NCBI GenBank assembly: GCA_002794775.1
Contig: NBAY01000049.1
Location: 248,001 to 312,000 of the forward strand
Length of the DNA stretch: 64,000 nucleotides
Reading direction: 5' to 3'
Source: Porodaedalea pini
Taxonomy: Eukaryota > Basidiomycota > Agaricomycetes > Hymenochaetales > Hymenochaetaceae
The notes beneath the pieces are model-generated. The model was not told the origin of the DNA and did not search any database. It saw only the letters and a program-made list of their open reading frames with translations. Positions 11,742 through 22,640 of the stretch are shown in pieces. Each line of letters begins with the position of its first letter. Within the stretch, counting starts at the first letter, position 1. The position numbers were made by a program, and so were the translations under genes.

Positions 11742-12130
11742 TGTTAGGCGGGAGTCTGGGAGACGACTCGGACTGGGCAGGCCTCGACTGACTGTCATCT
11801 GGGACGTACTATACTCGAGCGTAGACTCGGGATACGTTTACTCAGGCTAGGTCGTCGCGGAGGTAAGAGGATTAATACAAGACTAGACTAATACAAGGGG
11901 GACGAGTCTCACCTAGGTCGTCGTGGAGGTAAGAGGAAAAGCAGAACAAGGAGTTCATGCAATTCCTGAGACCTTATATAGCGACGACCGTGAGACTATA
12001 TTACCTAACATTACATAATGAGTGGGAATGGAACGAATGAAGGTTATATGAAGGGAGTGTGGGAAGTGATTAAAAGAAAAGGAAAAGGAAAAGGGGAAAT
12101 AAAGAAAAGGTAAAAGTTTAAGTTCTGACA
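11742..12130 (-). repeat. 5' LTR of element A
   Basis: A 389-base LTR, TG...CA. In element sense it has a TATATAAGG box followed about 33 bases later by GTTCTGCTTTT. It contains two copies of the CCTCTTACCTCC repeat. Confidence 0.92.
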
Positions 12131-12556
12131 CCTGCTTTTGCTTCCTCCCTGCTGTCAGCCACTGTCCAGCGCGGGTCTCTTTCTCGCGTTGGATTTCTAA
12201 GGATTTGCCTTTTTCTTTTGATGAGGTGGCTTCAGCCGCTGCCATCTTTGCCATTGTCTAGATAAAGATCCCTGCAGAAGCTGCAAACCAAAGATAAATT
12301 GAAAGGGGTGAAAAAAGAAAGCAACTTGCTCTGACTTACTGTCCAATGTTAATGATTCAAAGAGATCATGGGATGCTGACGACCCACTTGTGCTGCTACT
12401 TAGCTGGTCCTCTTCCTCCATATGGCTCTCCATGTTGCGATTGAGATCTAGTGTGGTGCAACAAGGGGATATGTCTGAGACAACACGACTGCAGGGCGTG
12501 AGTGATGAGAGGGGACAACACGGGTGTGAGCTTACATATATCTCAGCCATTGTCAT
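12131..12556 (-). pseudogene. 5' part of the coiled-coil gene split by element A
   Basis: In gene sense this includes an acidic, serine-rich stretch (MESHMEEEDQLSSSTSGSSA), then a likely intron with donor GTAAGTCAG. A following exon reads MAKMAAAEATSSKEKGKSLE and runs in frame through RKQKQ into the retrotransposon. Without the insertion it would continue into the MKTWREELSAQ exon at 5930. Initiation could be at 12556, 12550 or further inside (MESHM), so the start is open. The gene diverges from the AT-hook gene with a shared 171-base intergenic region. Confidence 0.5.
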
Positions 12557-12727
12557 GTGGACTGATCTCTATCTGGCGGGCCCCCAACACCTTACTGTAT
12601 AGCTGGGATGAAGAAGTGTGCTAGGACTTGCCTTTTACAGTTTCTGACCTTATATACCCAGAGCACTAGCCGAATGCTATAATCTAAGCATTGCATATTC
12701 ACTTTTCCATGTGGATTTTTTTCTCTT
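12557..12727. promoter_or_regulatory. Bidirectional promoter region between the divergent genes
   Basis: Short AT-rich intergenic segment. TATATA at 12651-12656 lies 77 bases before the ATG at 12728. No clear second TATA box is seen for the minus-strand gene. Confidence 0.4.
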
Positions 12728-14612
12728 ATGCCTCCTCAACATACCAAAATCCCCTCCAAAAAGGCCAAAGCGGCTGAGGAAGCCAAGGCTATCAAAAATG
12801 CACCCAAGCGTCCCCGTGGCCGACCAAGAAAGATTGCAGAAGCAGCCACAAGCCCCAAAGCAAAACTAGCCATTTGCAAGTCCCCATGAACCCCTGCACC
12901 TCGAACGCCTTTCAATTTGAATGCTAAACCGACCAGGAGGCTGCTGAAAAAGCATGCCAGAAAGGTGACTTGGACGTCTTGAGAATCTATGCTTACTTGT
13001 ACTGACATTCTGCTTTTACTCTCTTCCTTTGGAACTGTCGTGAACAGGATTACAACAGCGATGATGACAATGATGACAATGACGACGTCAACATCAATCC
13101 AGCTGCTGTAGCAGAAATCTCAGTCCTTGATGTGGCACAAGCCGGGGGTTATAATGGCCCTGCTGATGAAACTCTACAGTTAGACAGTACTTATGAGGAA
13201 GTTCCCGACTTCCCATCCGATGGCAGCTTTTTTTCGCTGGGTAAGAGATATTTTTACATCATAAACATGGTCTTACATGTATATCAGATGGCCCTGCCGA
13301 CTGGAGTATTCCTTCCCTTGGAACAGCCAAGGCACGAGGGGTGGTTACATCAACACCAGCTGCAGACAGGGCAGACAGAGACATGATTGAAGTAAAGGTC
13401 TTGGTTTCAGACGGCATCGGCGGACGGGAGCTGATCTTGTGCTCCGACATGCTATTAAATGATTTGTTGGTCAAGGTTGCAAAGGTGACAGGGGGCTCCT
13501 GCATCATCATGCGTCTTGGAGTTGAGGGCCCATGGTGTATCAAAGAAGGCCCAAACAAATACCTTCCAGAGTATCTAGATAATCAGAGTGCATTGGATAA
13601 GGTCTTCATGGAGGTCTGCAAACACCGCAAGGAGCAAGTGGCCAAAAAGATGAAAACCAAAAGTGATCCAAAGATCATCATCAGAGATCTCCCAGAGGTT
13701 TGTTCAATTGTGTTTCATCGCCAGCTATTTCAACTCAGATATTCTGGCTGGATAGGATTCTAATGTGCAGGGCAAAAGGGGCAAAAAGACTCTGGCAAAA
13801 GCTAAGCTGACAGTAGTGCCACTCGATAACATGAAGAGCACATATGATAATGAGATTGAGGAAATCACATGCAAGATTGTAGCGAGCTTCACATGTGATG
13901 AGCATGGCAGTAAACTGTGCGCAATGCTGAAAGGTATGCGGGAGCATGTCACATACACTATGGAGGATGTCACTGAGCACACGAAACTTCTTGTGAGTCT
14001 TAAATTGTCATTTCACGCACAAGTCTATATATCTCACTCAAAATGTCTATTGTTATTTCTAAGCACCAAAACATGCCAGGAGTGACCTACACCGATCCAC
14101 CTGAGGCTCTTAAACTTCTAGATAGAAAGCTGCACAAGTTGTACTCAGCCGCAAGAGCAGCTGAGAGGAATGCAGAAGTTTATACCCATGTGGCTCCACC
14201 TGATCCTGTGTCATGCGAACCTCCTGTGATTAACCACCCCTCAACCATGCAGCCACAAGCCATGATGCAGCACCCTCTCATGATGCAGAATCCTCTCATG
14301 ATGCAGACTATGTTTGGCAACAACGTGATCAGTCAAAGGCAGCCTTGAGAGTTCCCATCCATTAGCAAGTGGCTGGACTCTCTGCACAAGGATATGGAAC
14401 AGGGCCAAGCTCCCTGCCCTAACTATTGGATTTTTAGGCAGTCATTTGAAGAGCAAGGTCTAGTTCACCTGGATGATATCCAAGGGCTGTCCAAGGATGA
14501 CATATGGAAAATAGCAGAGGAGGATAAATTAGTCGTCAACCTCAGCCTTGTCAATTGTCTTCATCACTATGCAGACCAAGATTACAACCTCATCATCAAT
14601 TCTCACAGCTAA
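12728..14612 (+). pseudogene. AT-hook protein with SAM-like C-terminus, two in-frame TGA codons
   Basis: Five exons join in frame: 12728-12964, 13048-13240, 13288-13697, 13771-13992 and 14064-14612. All introns are GT-AG of 47-83 bases. The N-terminus carries a canonical AT-hook (KRPRGRPRK), which binds the minor groove of AT-rich DNA. An Asp-rich run (DYNSDDDNDDNDDVN) and a globular middle (SDGIGGRELILCSDMLLNDL) follow, then Met/Gln/Pro repeats (MMQHPLMMQNPLMMQ). The C-terminal WLDSLHKDM...YWIFRQSFEEQGLVHL...LSKDDIWKI resembles SAM-like domains common in multicopy Agaricomycete proteins; this is inference from pattern. TGA codons at 12887-12889 and 14346-14348 interrupt an otherwise open frame, and both fit CGA-to-TGA decay. 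It is probably a transposon-associated gene rather than a housekeeping gene. No catalytic motif is seen. Confidence 0.6.
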
Positions 14613-14716
14613 ATGATCACTCCTAATCATTACTATCAAAGCATGTCAATAGAGGACTACACTCGAAAATGACATAGATTTGTTGATAATTGAAAGCTAT
14701 TTCTGTCCATGTGACT

Positions 14717-15216
14717 TTCACCTGAGCACGTCGTCAGAGGATTTCACTTGAGAATTGAGGGTAGCTATGCACCAGGGCCAGCAGACATACCCGCAGTGTT
14801 GGTAGAAGGCTTGACAGTCATTTGTGCTAATTGACATAATCTCTCCGTAAAGCCATGCATACACCACAACATCTCCTCCTTCTTCTGGCAGGGCAAGTCG
14901 TCAAAGTCGAGTTTTGAGTAGCGAGAAGGCCAATTTGATTGGATTGAAATCTGGAGAGTACGCAGGAAGGAATTCAAGCTTCATGCCACTAGACACGCAA
15001 TTACAGAATGCATCAGTGCTGGAGCGATGCACGGGAGGAAAAAGCACTGCACCTGGATTTGATCAACTCACAAATTTCATTTGACTTGTGGATAGCACAG
15101 TTGTCCATGACAATGACTGAGTTCAGTCCTGGAAAAGGTTCCATATGATTGAGGAGACATGCAATGAAAGCAGTAAAGGATTCTGTATTGAATGAGCCTT
15201 CCAAGATGACACAGTC
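14717..15216 (-). mobile_element. Tc1/IS630-like transposon copy 2, 3' part
   Basis: Inverted relative to copy 1 and nearly identical to about 3780-4278. It encodes the second catalytic Asp block (VIVMDNCAIHK) and the third block (NPIK, Glu replaced by Lys as in copy 1). The other part of this copy lies at 30416-32160; the foldback element sits between them. Confidence 0.85.
15208..15216. repeat. Left target-site duplication of the foldback element
   Basis: GACACAGTC here and GACGCAGTC at 30416-30424. The uninterrupted Tc1-like copy has the corresponding 9-mer GATGCAGTC in the same orientation. The differences are explained by decay of one CpG in an ancestral GACGCAGTC. Confidence 0.8.
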
Positions 15217-15241
15217 ACTTCAGGCTACCCCTAAAAGTAGA

Positions 15242-15284
15242 CCTATTAGGCTAATTCTTACACACAGATAATTAGCCTATTAGG
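15242..15284. repeat. Subterminal hairpin, left arm
   Basis: CCTATTAGGCTAATT and AATTAGCCTATTAGG form a 15-base stem with one mismatch around a 13-base loop, about 25 bases from the element tip. The mirror is at 30348-30390. Confidence 0.6.
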
Positions 15285-15290
15285 GGTCAG

Positions 15291-15563
15291 GTTTGGGTGT
15301 ACCCAATTTCCTGGGTGCACCCAGTGGGTGTAAGCTAGGTATACCCAATTGTAATTACTGTGGGAAAATTGGGCCTACCCAGTTTCTAGGGCACTCCCAA
15401 CTGGGCCTCCCCAATGTTCCTAGGTGGGCATGCCCAATTTTCTGGGTGTGCCCATATGGGCATGCCCAATTTTTTGGGTGTACCCAGGTGGGCATGCCCT
15501 GGGTGTACCCAGATATGTCACTGTCACTGACTGTCTGGGGGACTTTTGGGCACACCCAGAAAA
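15291..15563. repeat. Degenerate GGG(T/C)..CCC repeat block, left arm
   Basis: Irregular repeats of TGGGCATGCCCA and GGGTGTACCCA type, each a small palindrome, spaced roughly 15-35 bases. They resemble decayed relatives of the 32-bp minisatellite further in. The mirror block is at 30069-30341. No gene is present. Confidence 0.65.
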
Positions 15564-16691
15564 TCATCCCTCCCTCCCCTTTTATTTTTTTATTTTCTTC
15601 TTCAGCTGTATACTTCTAATGGCTTCATAGATGCATATATAAATATAGGTTGCATGCTGAATGTGCATCTGCTATTTTAAGCTCTGTATATAGCTTGTAG
15701 ACATTATAAAGTATGAAAGTCAATTATATTGACATCTGAGCTTGCTATTGCAGAATACCCATTGTCAAGTGCAAATAGCAAGTTGTTTGATTAAGCTTTG
15801 AGCTCAGTTTTGAATGTATCTTGACCTCAATCAAGCTCAAATTTTATTTATTTTATTTGGGACTTCATTCTACTTCAAAGTTCAAATCTCAATTCTATTG
15901 CTAAAACTTTCTTCTCCCTTAGGTCATAACAATCAAGCTAGAACCTCATGGTTGATTCTTGAGCTCTACATTCATTCTCAAATTGAGCAGCTTCTGTAAG
16001 CCCACCAGAGCATTTTTACCACATCTGACTTAACATCAACTGGCTGGACATCATGTCATGACTCTGAGGTACTGAGCTGCTGATATTCCAAGATGTACAA
16101 ACTCCAGAAGGCCACCATACATCCATACCATGACTGCACTGAGTCTGAGCCTGAAACTTGGTGGCAGCATAGCCTCTGGACATTTGGAGCATAGCACATT
16201 ATATTCTATTTATATTCTTTTCATATTCCCTTCACTCCCCAACCCATCCAAAGCTAATATGAACTCATTCAAAGCTCATATGCACTTGCACTGAGTCAAG
16301 TGATCCTTTGGCAGACATATACTAAAGATTTATGCATTCTGAGAGTAATTCTCAACAGATTCCTTTCAGACTGGTACTGTATAGTTCATATTATATAATC
16401 CTTCCTATTTGAACCCTTTCTGATGCCTTTGTTGCCTCAGTCTCTCTGACAGCAACAAATATTGTTTTGTCCTGTCTGTCTTGTGGGCTCAAGTGTTGGC
16501 ACTATCTAGGTGCCTTCTATATAGGATCAATTTATTACTGCAAAGAGAAATAAGATTAGATACTACTGAGATGAAAAGGAGAGCCTGACTGAGAGAGCCT
16601 AGATGTCTTAGGTATATACAAAGATTTGGAGGTGTCCAGTTGGATGTGCCTAAAACATTTGAGAGTGTCTAGCTAGGTATTCCCAGATACA
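15564..16691. other. AT-rich arm sequence without recognisable genes (left)
   Basis: Nothing beyond short spurious frames. The mirror is 28941-30068. Confidence 0.6.
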
Positions 16692-17330
16692 TTGGGTATG
16701 CCCAGTTGGGCACTTCCAATTATTTGGGTATGCCCAGTTGGGCACTTCCAATTATTTAGGTACGCCCAGTTGGGCACTCCTAATTATTTGGGCACGCCCA
16801 GTTGGGCACTCCCAATTATTTGGGTATGCCCAGTTGGGCACTCCCAATTATTTGGGTACGCCCAGTTGGGCACTCCTAATTATTTGGGTATGCCCAGTTG
16901 GGCACTCCCAACCATCTGGGTATGCCCAGTTGGGCACTCCCAACCATCTGGGTATGCCCAGTTGGGCACTCCCAACCATCTGGGTACGCCCAGTTGGGCA
17001 CTCCCAATTATTTGGGTATGCCCAGTTGGGCACTCCCAACCATCTGGGTACGCCCAGTTGGGCACTCCCAACCATCTGGGTACGCCCAGTTGGGCACTCC
17101 CAACCATCTGGGTACGCCCAGTTGGGCACTCCCAACCATCTGGGTACGCCCAGTTGGGCACTCCCAACCATCTGGGTACGCCCAGTTGGGCACTCCCAAC
17201 CATCTGGGTACGCCCAGTTGGGCACTCCCAACCATCTGGGTACGCCCAGTTGGGCACTCCCAACCATCTGGGTACGCCCAGTTGGGCACTCCCAACTATT
17301 TGGGAATACCCAGTTGGGTGTGCCTAGCTA
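16692..17330. repeat. 32-bp minisatellite, left arm (about 20 units)
   Basis: The unit begins GGGTACGCCCAGTTGGGCAC and ends TCCCAACCATCT (32 bases). An older variant at the outer end has AATTATTT in place of AACCATCT, and the inner units are the most uniform. Each unit contains TGCCCA-GT-TGGGCA or CGCCCA-GT-TGGGCA, a near-perfect inverted repeat. Because 32 is not a multiple of 3, all three frames stay open and give repetitive peptides; these are not genes. Confidence 0.93.
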
Positions 17331-17632
17331 CTTATTATCTTTTTTAATTTCTGCCTAAGATTTTTTTTTCTTTTTTTGAGAAGTAAAAACTGTTATGTCA
17401 TGAAAATCAAATGGGTCTAGAATAGAAGTCTTGAATATTCTATGGAGAATTTCTCAATCATTTTACTATAGGCTCTGAATCTTAGCTGCCTTGCTCTGAA
17501 GACCAATCAATACACTGCAAGCCACTGCAAGCCACTGCAGGTCAGATGACAATGTTGTTTGATGTGAAAGCAAAAGAAAGTAATGTTTGCTGTGCACTGA
17601 GCACTGCATGTTGGTGAGCTACAATGACCATA
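17331..17632. other. Spacer with a CAAGCCACTG repeat, left arm
   Basis: AT-rich, with a short tandem CACTGCAAGC repeat near 17515. No gene is seen. The mirror is 27968-28269. Confidence 0.5.
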
Positions 17633-18720
17633 CTAGAACATGCTCCAAGGGTCAGCAGCATCATACTGATCATGTTGGTACAGAGCATAGCTTGGGGAGT
17701 TGGACTGATCCGCCAGGAAAATGAGCGAGTTCATGGTAGCAGTGTACTTGTTGGGGCCATGGTCACTGTAGTTGAAAAGCAAAGTCACACCCTGAATATA
17801 CATGTGCAAAAAACCACTGAGGTTCAAGTTTGGGTTGTTACTGAACATGCCGAACTCCGAACCAGTTGCTGACACAAGCGAAGAGGTCATCTCAGACTAG
17901 CCAGTCATTCCGAAGTACCAATAGTTTTTTAGTTTGCTGTCTCCACCCACAAACCATCATCTGAGACAGCAAAGCAGTTCTCCTTCGCATTCGCAACAGT
18001 AAGAGGAAGAAGCTGCACTGTGTTTCCAGTCATGTCATCACTAAGGATGGTGAGAGATGCCAAAGTGAGACCACCATTGCAAACACAGTTCCAGTTACCC
18101 TTAATATCAGCATCTGACCACCAGCCATTCGTGCCCTGTGCCAGAGCAGCAATGCCAAGGGACAGACCATACTGGTTCAAAGTGGACCAGATCATCTCCT
18201 TCTTGTCATCAGCCCACATGTCGTAAAGCTAGTTGTAAGCAATACCAAAAGCGGCGGACATTTCAGCAGTGTCAAGAAAATGAGCAGGACTCCACCTGTC
18301 AACAGCGGGATCCCATGAGGTCGAGCCATTGCCAGCAGCATTCTGCAAGTACAACATATCAGCATGTACGAGGATGCAAATTATATAATGAGCCAAACCT
18401 GGAGCTCTAGCCAGGTACGGTCAACTCACAATGAATCGTTCGTCATGCGGTAGACATACGCAAAGGCCTTATGCACTCTTTGACTTGACGGCAGGCATCA
18501 AGCATACCACTGGCACCATCCATGAAATACGGGACAGGGTCCATGGCCTTCCAATCAGAGGCATTGCCGAAGATCGTCTGGTTCCAGCCGCTGAAGTAAG
18601 GGTCGTGCGCAATAAGGTTAGGCAGCACTTCCCACTTGAAAGCCGGCTCAATGAGACGCAGCTAGAGCAAAAGTAGCGTGTCTTCCTCACAGTCTGGACC
18701 TGGTTCTTCTGCATGGTGAT
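17633..18720 (-). pseudogene. Heparinase II/III-like gene fragment (left arm)
   Basis: Mirror of the right-arm copy at 26880-27967, where it reads on the plus strand; details are given there. It carries the same stops and the same frameshift. Confidence 0.6.
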
Positions 18721-18984
18721 GGTGATGTTGATGTGACGCTCTGGGATAGATGCACGGCCGCATCATCTGGCAGCGTCGCAGCACATCTAAGTGCCCTGTT
18801 TGCCATGCCTGCCTTCGTCCTCACATGACCAAACTCCGGGCTTGCGCCTGCATCTGACAAGGGTGGACTCGGGAAGTGCATCACGTTGTGCACTGCAGAA
18901 ACCGGAGACGATCCAAATGCGCTTGCACCCTAGCTTTTCATGTGTTGCATGCCGCGTGACTGCTCTTCCTGCGGCGGCGTAGTA

Positions 18985-20107
18985 CTCTTGCCGACCCAGA
19001 GACGCGGTCCTAGGGCATCGCCCAGTGCGCGTTCGCGGCGTCCAACCACATGTGATGGGACCGGAGAGATTCACCCATGTTCGATTTGAATAGCATCGAT
19101 CCTGTAATGATTTCGATACGAGAGTGAGTGCGGCGACGAAAGTGCGCCGCGGGCGAAGAAGTGGCAATGACAGAGGTGACAGCGGTGTGAGCGGTTTTGC
19201 AAGGATCTTACGACGCTTGTCATTAGACTGCCTTTGAGTCTGCATCTGCTGAGTGGATGGAAGCGAAGCATCCATCTGGTAGACTGTCGGCACGCGCGAT
19301 CTGTCGGAGGGGTCCATTGACGTCAGCTCTGTCAGAAAACCGCAGGGGTTGGACGTGTCCGAAGAGGTATTCGCCTTTGACGAGAGAGACACCTCGCCTT
19401 CCCTCTTATCCAACTCCGGCTCGACCCGTCACCTTCCCCCGCACCGCCCCGATGTAGCAGAGCGCCGACTGCAGGACGCTACGTCTCGTGCGTGAACGGC
19501 GAGGCGAGTGCGATGCAACGCGTATGCGACGAAGTGCGCAAGCGTATTCGGTATCACTGGTGCCCCTCTTGATCCTGCCATTGCGGTAGCGGGGGGCACG
19601 CAAGACGACTGCGGTCGAGGACGATGTGGAAGAGGTGGAGGACGACGGAGGAAGGATCTCGGGGCAGTTGAAGGTATGGCTGACGAAGCGCGCACAGAGC
19701 TTGCTGGTGTCTTCGTGCCCGTAGTAAGTGGCGACTGCCGGTGGGGGTGCTGCCGGCGCGGGGTGGTGCGAGTGGTGTGCGCGCGGGACTGCCGATGACT
19801 GTTTTTTGTCGAACGTTTTCGGCGCGGTCGGAGGAAAAAAAACGCGATAGAGAAAAAGACACCGATCAACAGCCGCTCATCACTCAATTATCAGAGATCG
19901 GGGGGAAAGAGGGGGGACGCTTACAGAACTCGAGGTAGATGCTGCGGCAGCGGCGGACGCAGAAGACGATTTCGCAGGTGGAGGCGGGGCGTACGTCGCG
20001 CGGTGCACGCGCCGGAAGGGCGAGTGGTTCGAGCTGGCACTCGATGATGATATCGAATGCTGATGCGGATGGGGGTGGGGATGGCGCGGGGCGTGGACGG
20101 TGGCCAT
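18985..20107 (-). pseudogene. Pcl/Pho85-type cyclin gene fragment (left arm)
   Basis: Mirror of the right-arm copy at 25493-26615; details are given there. The ATG is at 20107 on the minus strand. Confidence 0.55.
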
Positions 20108-20384
20108 ATTCGCTGCGGCGGGCTCTCTGGCTCTAGGCGTTGACGAGCGTCTGTGAGCATCAAAGGACAGGTGGAGTTGATGCGTGAGAAGAGGTCGCTA
20201 CGAATGTTTTGATTGGAACGAGATCCTTCTCGGACACAACGGTTGCGTCGCGTTCGCCGAAGTGCGCAGTGAGAAAGGCAGATGAGAAAACGGCTGACGT
20301 CGATGTTGAGGCGTGTGGAACATTGGCGGGGGCAGAAGGAAGAGGTGAGGAATGCGTCCCAGGTGAACAGGGCGAGGGAAGTTG

Positions 20385-20682
20385 AACCGCTCGACGGTTT
20401 CGGTAGATGTCGCCAGTCCCTCCCTGCCTGACAATGACGAGAGAGAGGACAGCGACGTTGCGACCGATGATGCAGCCACGGGCCGGCTTGCACTTTCTCA
20501 CCAGTGCGGCAGAGACGGTAGCAAGAGTGACCAGCAGAAAGGAGAAGGCGAGCAGTTAGGAATGAGTACACCCTGCTTCATCGGGAAGTCCTGCTCGTCG
20601 TTTCCGCCAGAGACGCGGAAGACGTGGCCCTTGAACTCATCACCGAGCAAGTCGCTGGGGACACCTGGGACATCTTCTTGCC
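20385..20682 (-). pseudogene. Ribosomal protein S6 gene fragment (left arm)
   Basis: Mirror of the right-arm copy at 24918-25215. It abuts the Hsp90 fragment head to head at about 20690, a junction that does not exist in normal genomes. Confidence 0.75.
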
Positions 20683-20696
20683 GTGGAAAATGCGGT

Positions 20697-21795
20697 AACG
20701 ACCACCTCGCTATGAAGCACTTCTCGGTAGAAGGTCAGCTCGAATTCAAGGCTATTCTCTACATTCCGAAGCGGTGAGTCTCCTTGCTGGCCTTGCTATG
20801 AACCTGTTTCTGACGTCTCTTTTAGCGCACCGTTCGACCTCTTCGAGTCCAAGAAGAAGCGTAACAACATTAAGCTCTACGTCCGCCCCGTCTTCATTAT
20901 GGACGACTGCGAGGATCTCATCCCCGAGTACCTTAACTTCGTCAAGGGTATCGTCGACTCTGAAGATCTCCCGCTCAACATCTCGCGTGAGACGCTCCAG
21001 CAGAACAAGATTCTCAAGGTCATCCGCAAGAACATCGTGAAGAAGTGCCTCGACCTCATCCAGGAGATCTCGGAGGACAAGGACAATTTCAAGAAGTTCT
21101 ACGAGGCGTTCGGCAAGAGCCTCAAGCTTGGTATCCACGAGGATGCGCAGAACCGCAGCAAGCTCGCCGAGTTCCTCCGCTTCTACTCGACGAAGTCGAC
21201 TGAGGAGCAGGTCTCGCTGAAAAAGGGTACGTGTTCAAGCGGCGGCACTGTTCCATTATTTGGTTACTGACAGCTTACCGCAGACTACATCACGCGGATG
21301 CCTGAGATTCAGAAGTCCATCTACTACCTCACTGGCGAGTCGCTCAATGCCGTCAAGGACTCTCCCTTCCTTGAGGCTCTCAAGAAGAAGGGCTTCGAGG
21401 TACTCCTGCTTGTTGACCCGATCGACGAGTACGCCGTCACTCAGCTCAAGGAGTTCGACGGTCACAAGCTCGTGTGCGTGTCGAAGGAGGGTCTGGAGCT
21501 CGAGGAGACCGAAGAGGAGAAGAAGGAGCGCGAGAGTGAGGCCTCGCAGTTCGAGGAGCTCTGCAAGGTCGTCAAGGATGCGCTCGGCGACAAGGTCGAG
21601 AAGGTCGTCATCTCGAACCGCGTCACCGACTCACCATGTGTGCTTGTCACCGGCCAGTTCGGCTGGTCCGCAAATATGGAGCGCATCATGAAGGCGCAGG
21701 CGCTTCGCGACTCGTCAATGTCATCGTACATGGCGTCGAAGAAGACGCTTGAGTTTAACCCGCACAACGCGATCATCAAGGTCCTTCGATGTTGA
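20697..21795 (+). pseudogene. Hsp90 gene fragment, middle domain to proximal C-domain (left arm)
   Basis: Hsp90 is an ATP-driven chaperone. This fragment starts inside the middle domain at [17 protein letters not shown]. It continues through [69 protein letters not shown] and [16 protein letters not shown], and stops shortly after [20 protein letters not shown]...[14 protein letters not shown]. The N-terminal ATPase domain and the MEEVD tail are absent, so it cannot be a working chaperone. Two introns, 20774-20825 and 21227-21283, are kept and splice in frame, so the piece was copied from DNA, not from mRNA. There is no stop or frameshift in the coding part, pointing to recent capture. In this arm the sense direction is toward the centre. 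Confidence 0.93.
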
Positions 21796-22640
21796 TCGTC
21801 TTTTGCTGGCCCATCGCCAGGTCAGCGATGTCGACACTTCATGGCCGATGGTGTCTTGAGGAGCTCGTCGTGTTCTGTCCCTTCAGGCAAGCAAAAAAAA
21901 TGATGAAAAGTAATTATTAGTATATTCAAATAGTTTTTATGATTATTTTTTTTGCTTACCTTGAGTGTGTGGCCGGTGGGACAGCCGTGCTCGTCGTCGA
22001 TGGTGAAGACGAAACGACACGAACAACGACGACGCGTTGGTTGTGTTGCCTAATTTGGCCGATCGCCGCGTCTCAAACAAGCAATCAAAGCATTCCGATT
22101 CTTTCGGAAATCTCGAAAGTCTCAGCTGTTGGCCTCAAACAAATTCTACGGACGCGTTTAAAAATACAAAAAAATACGGAATAGTTTTATTATGTATGTA
22201 TCTCTATCATAGCCAATAATTACGCGTCAAACGCGTTTTTTTATGGAGTAATAAATACAACAGTAATCTTGACATGCAGCACCAGGCCTCCAGAAGCATA
22301 CACAAAAGTACAATATACCCTGAAAGGCCTGGCACCTATTCTATCATGAAGTAAGTGATACATTGTGTATGCATGCAAGGTTTCAAGCCAATCAGACATG
22401 AACTGACTTCATAATAGAGAAGGAGGTGGTTTCATGAGATCTTCTGAATCTGAGTGTTTTGTATATCCTGTTCCCACTTTCTACTTTGATGGCACATAAA
22501 ATATTAAGCATATCCAGAATGGATATGTCTATGTTTCTGTAAGTTTACAAGTTTCCAGCCTCAGTGGTTGGAGCTGGGTGAATTGAAAAACATCGAAAAG
22601 CATGGTTTTTAGAAGTTCAGAGAAAGCATATATTCATGTT
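21796..22640. other. Inner arm sequence without recognised gene (left)
   Basis: GC-rich for the first 100 bases and near 21970-22090, AT-rich elsewhere. A short frame at 21939-22184 has no recognisable similarity. The mirror is 22960-23804. Confidence 0.55.

Larger units (their letters stand above)
5938..12130 (-). mobile_element. Gypsy element A (Tf1/sushi-like chromovirus), complete, decayed pol
   Basis: A full-length LTR retrotransposon of 6193 bases lying on the minus strand. It has 389-base LTRs at both ends (TG...CA) and is flanked by the perfect 5-bp duplication CCTGC (5933-5937 and 12131-12135). The internal order in its own sense is primer site, gag, protease, RT, RNase H, integrase, chromodomain, polypurine tract. 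gag is open. pol keeps a single frame but contains TGA stops, so the copy is inactive. The two LTRs differ at roughly ten sites, nearly all C/T or G/A, many at CpG. It interrupts the coiled-coil gene. Confidence 0.93.
15217..22640 (+). repeat. Left arm of foldback element (7424 bases)
   Basis: From 17.3 kb to 22640 every position x pairs with 45600-x, so there are no indels. Outside the minisatellite the offset becomes 45632, because the right arm has one more 32-base unit. In all stretches compared the two arms agreed base for base. Left tip: ACTTCAGGCTACCCCTAAAA. Confidence 0.95.

Noticed and set aside
16692..17330. CRISPR-like appearance of regularly spaced 32-base repeats
   Set aside because: The repeats are directly adjacent with no unique spacers, and the sequence is eukaryotic. 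It is a minisatellite.
16692..17358. Several overlapping open frames of 95-232 codons with peptide repeats such as GTPSWALPTIWV, on both strands
   Set aside because: They follow from a stop-free 32-base tandem repeat whose length is not a multiple of three, so every frame stays open. No start context, introns or non-repetitive domain supports a protein.
20899..21138. Antisense frames across Hsp90 (for example 20752-21138 on the minus strand)
   Set aside because: High-GC coding sequence often leaves an open antisense frame. The sense frame has clear Hsp90 motifs and introns.
21298..21795. A functional Hsp90 gene
   Set aside because: The ATP-binding N-terminal domain and the C-terminal tail are missing, and S6 sequence abuts the 5' border. 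It is a captured fragment.
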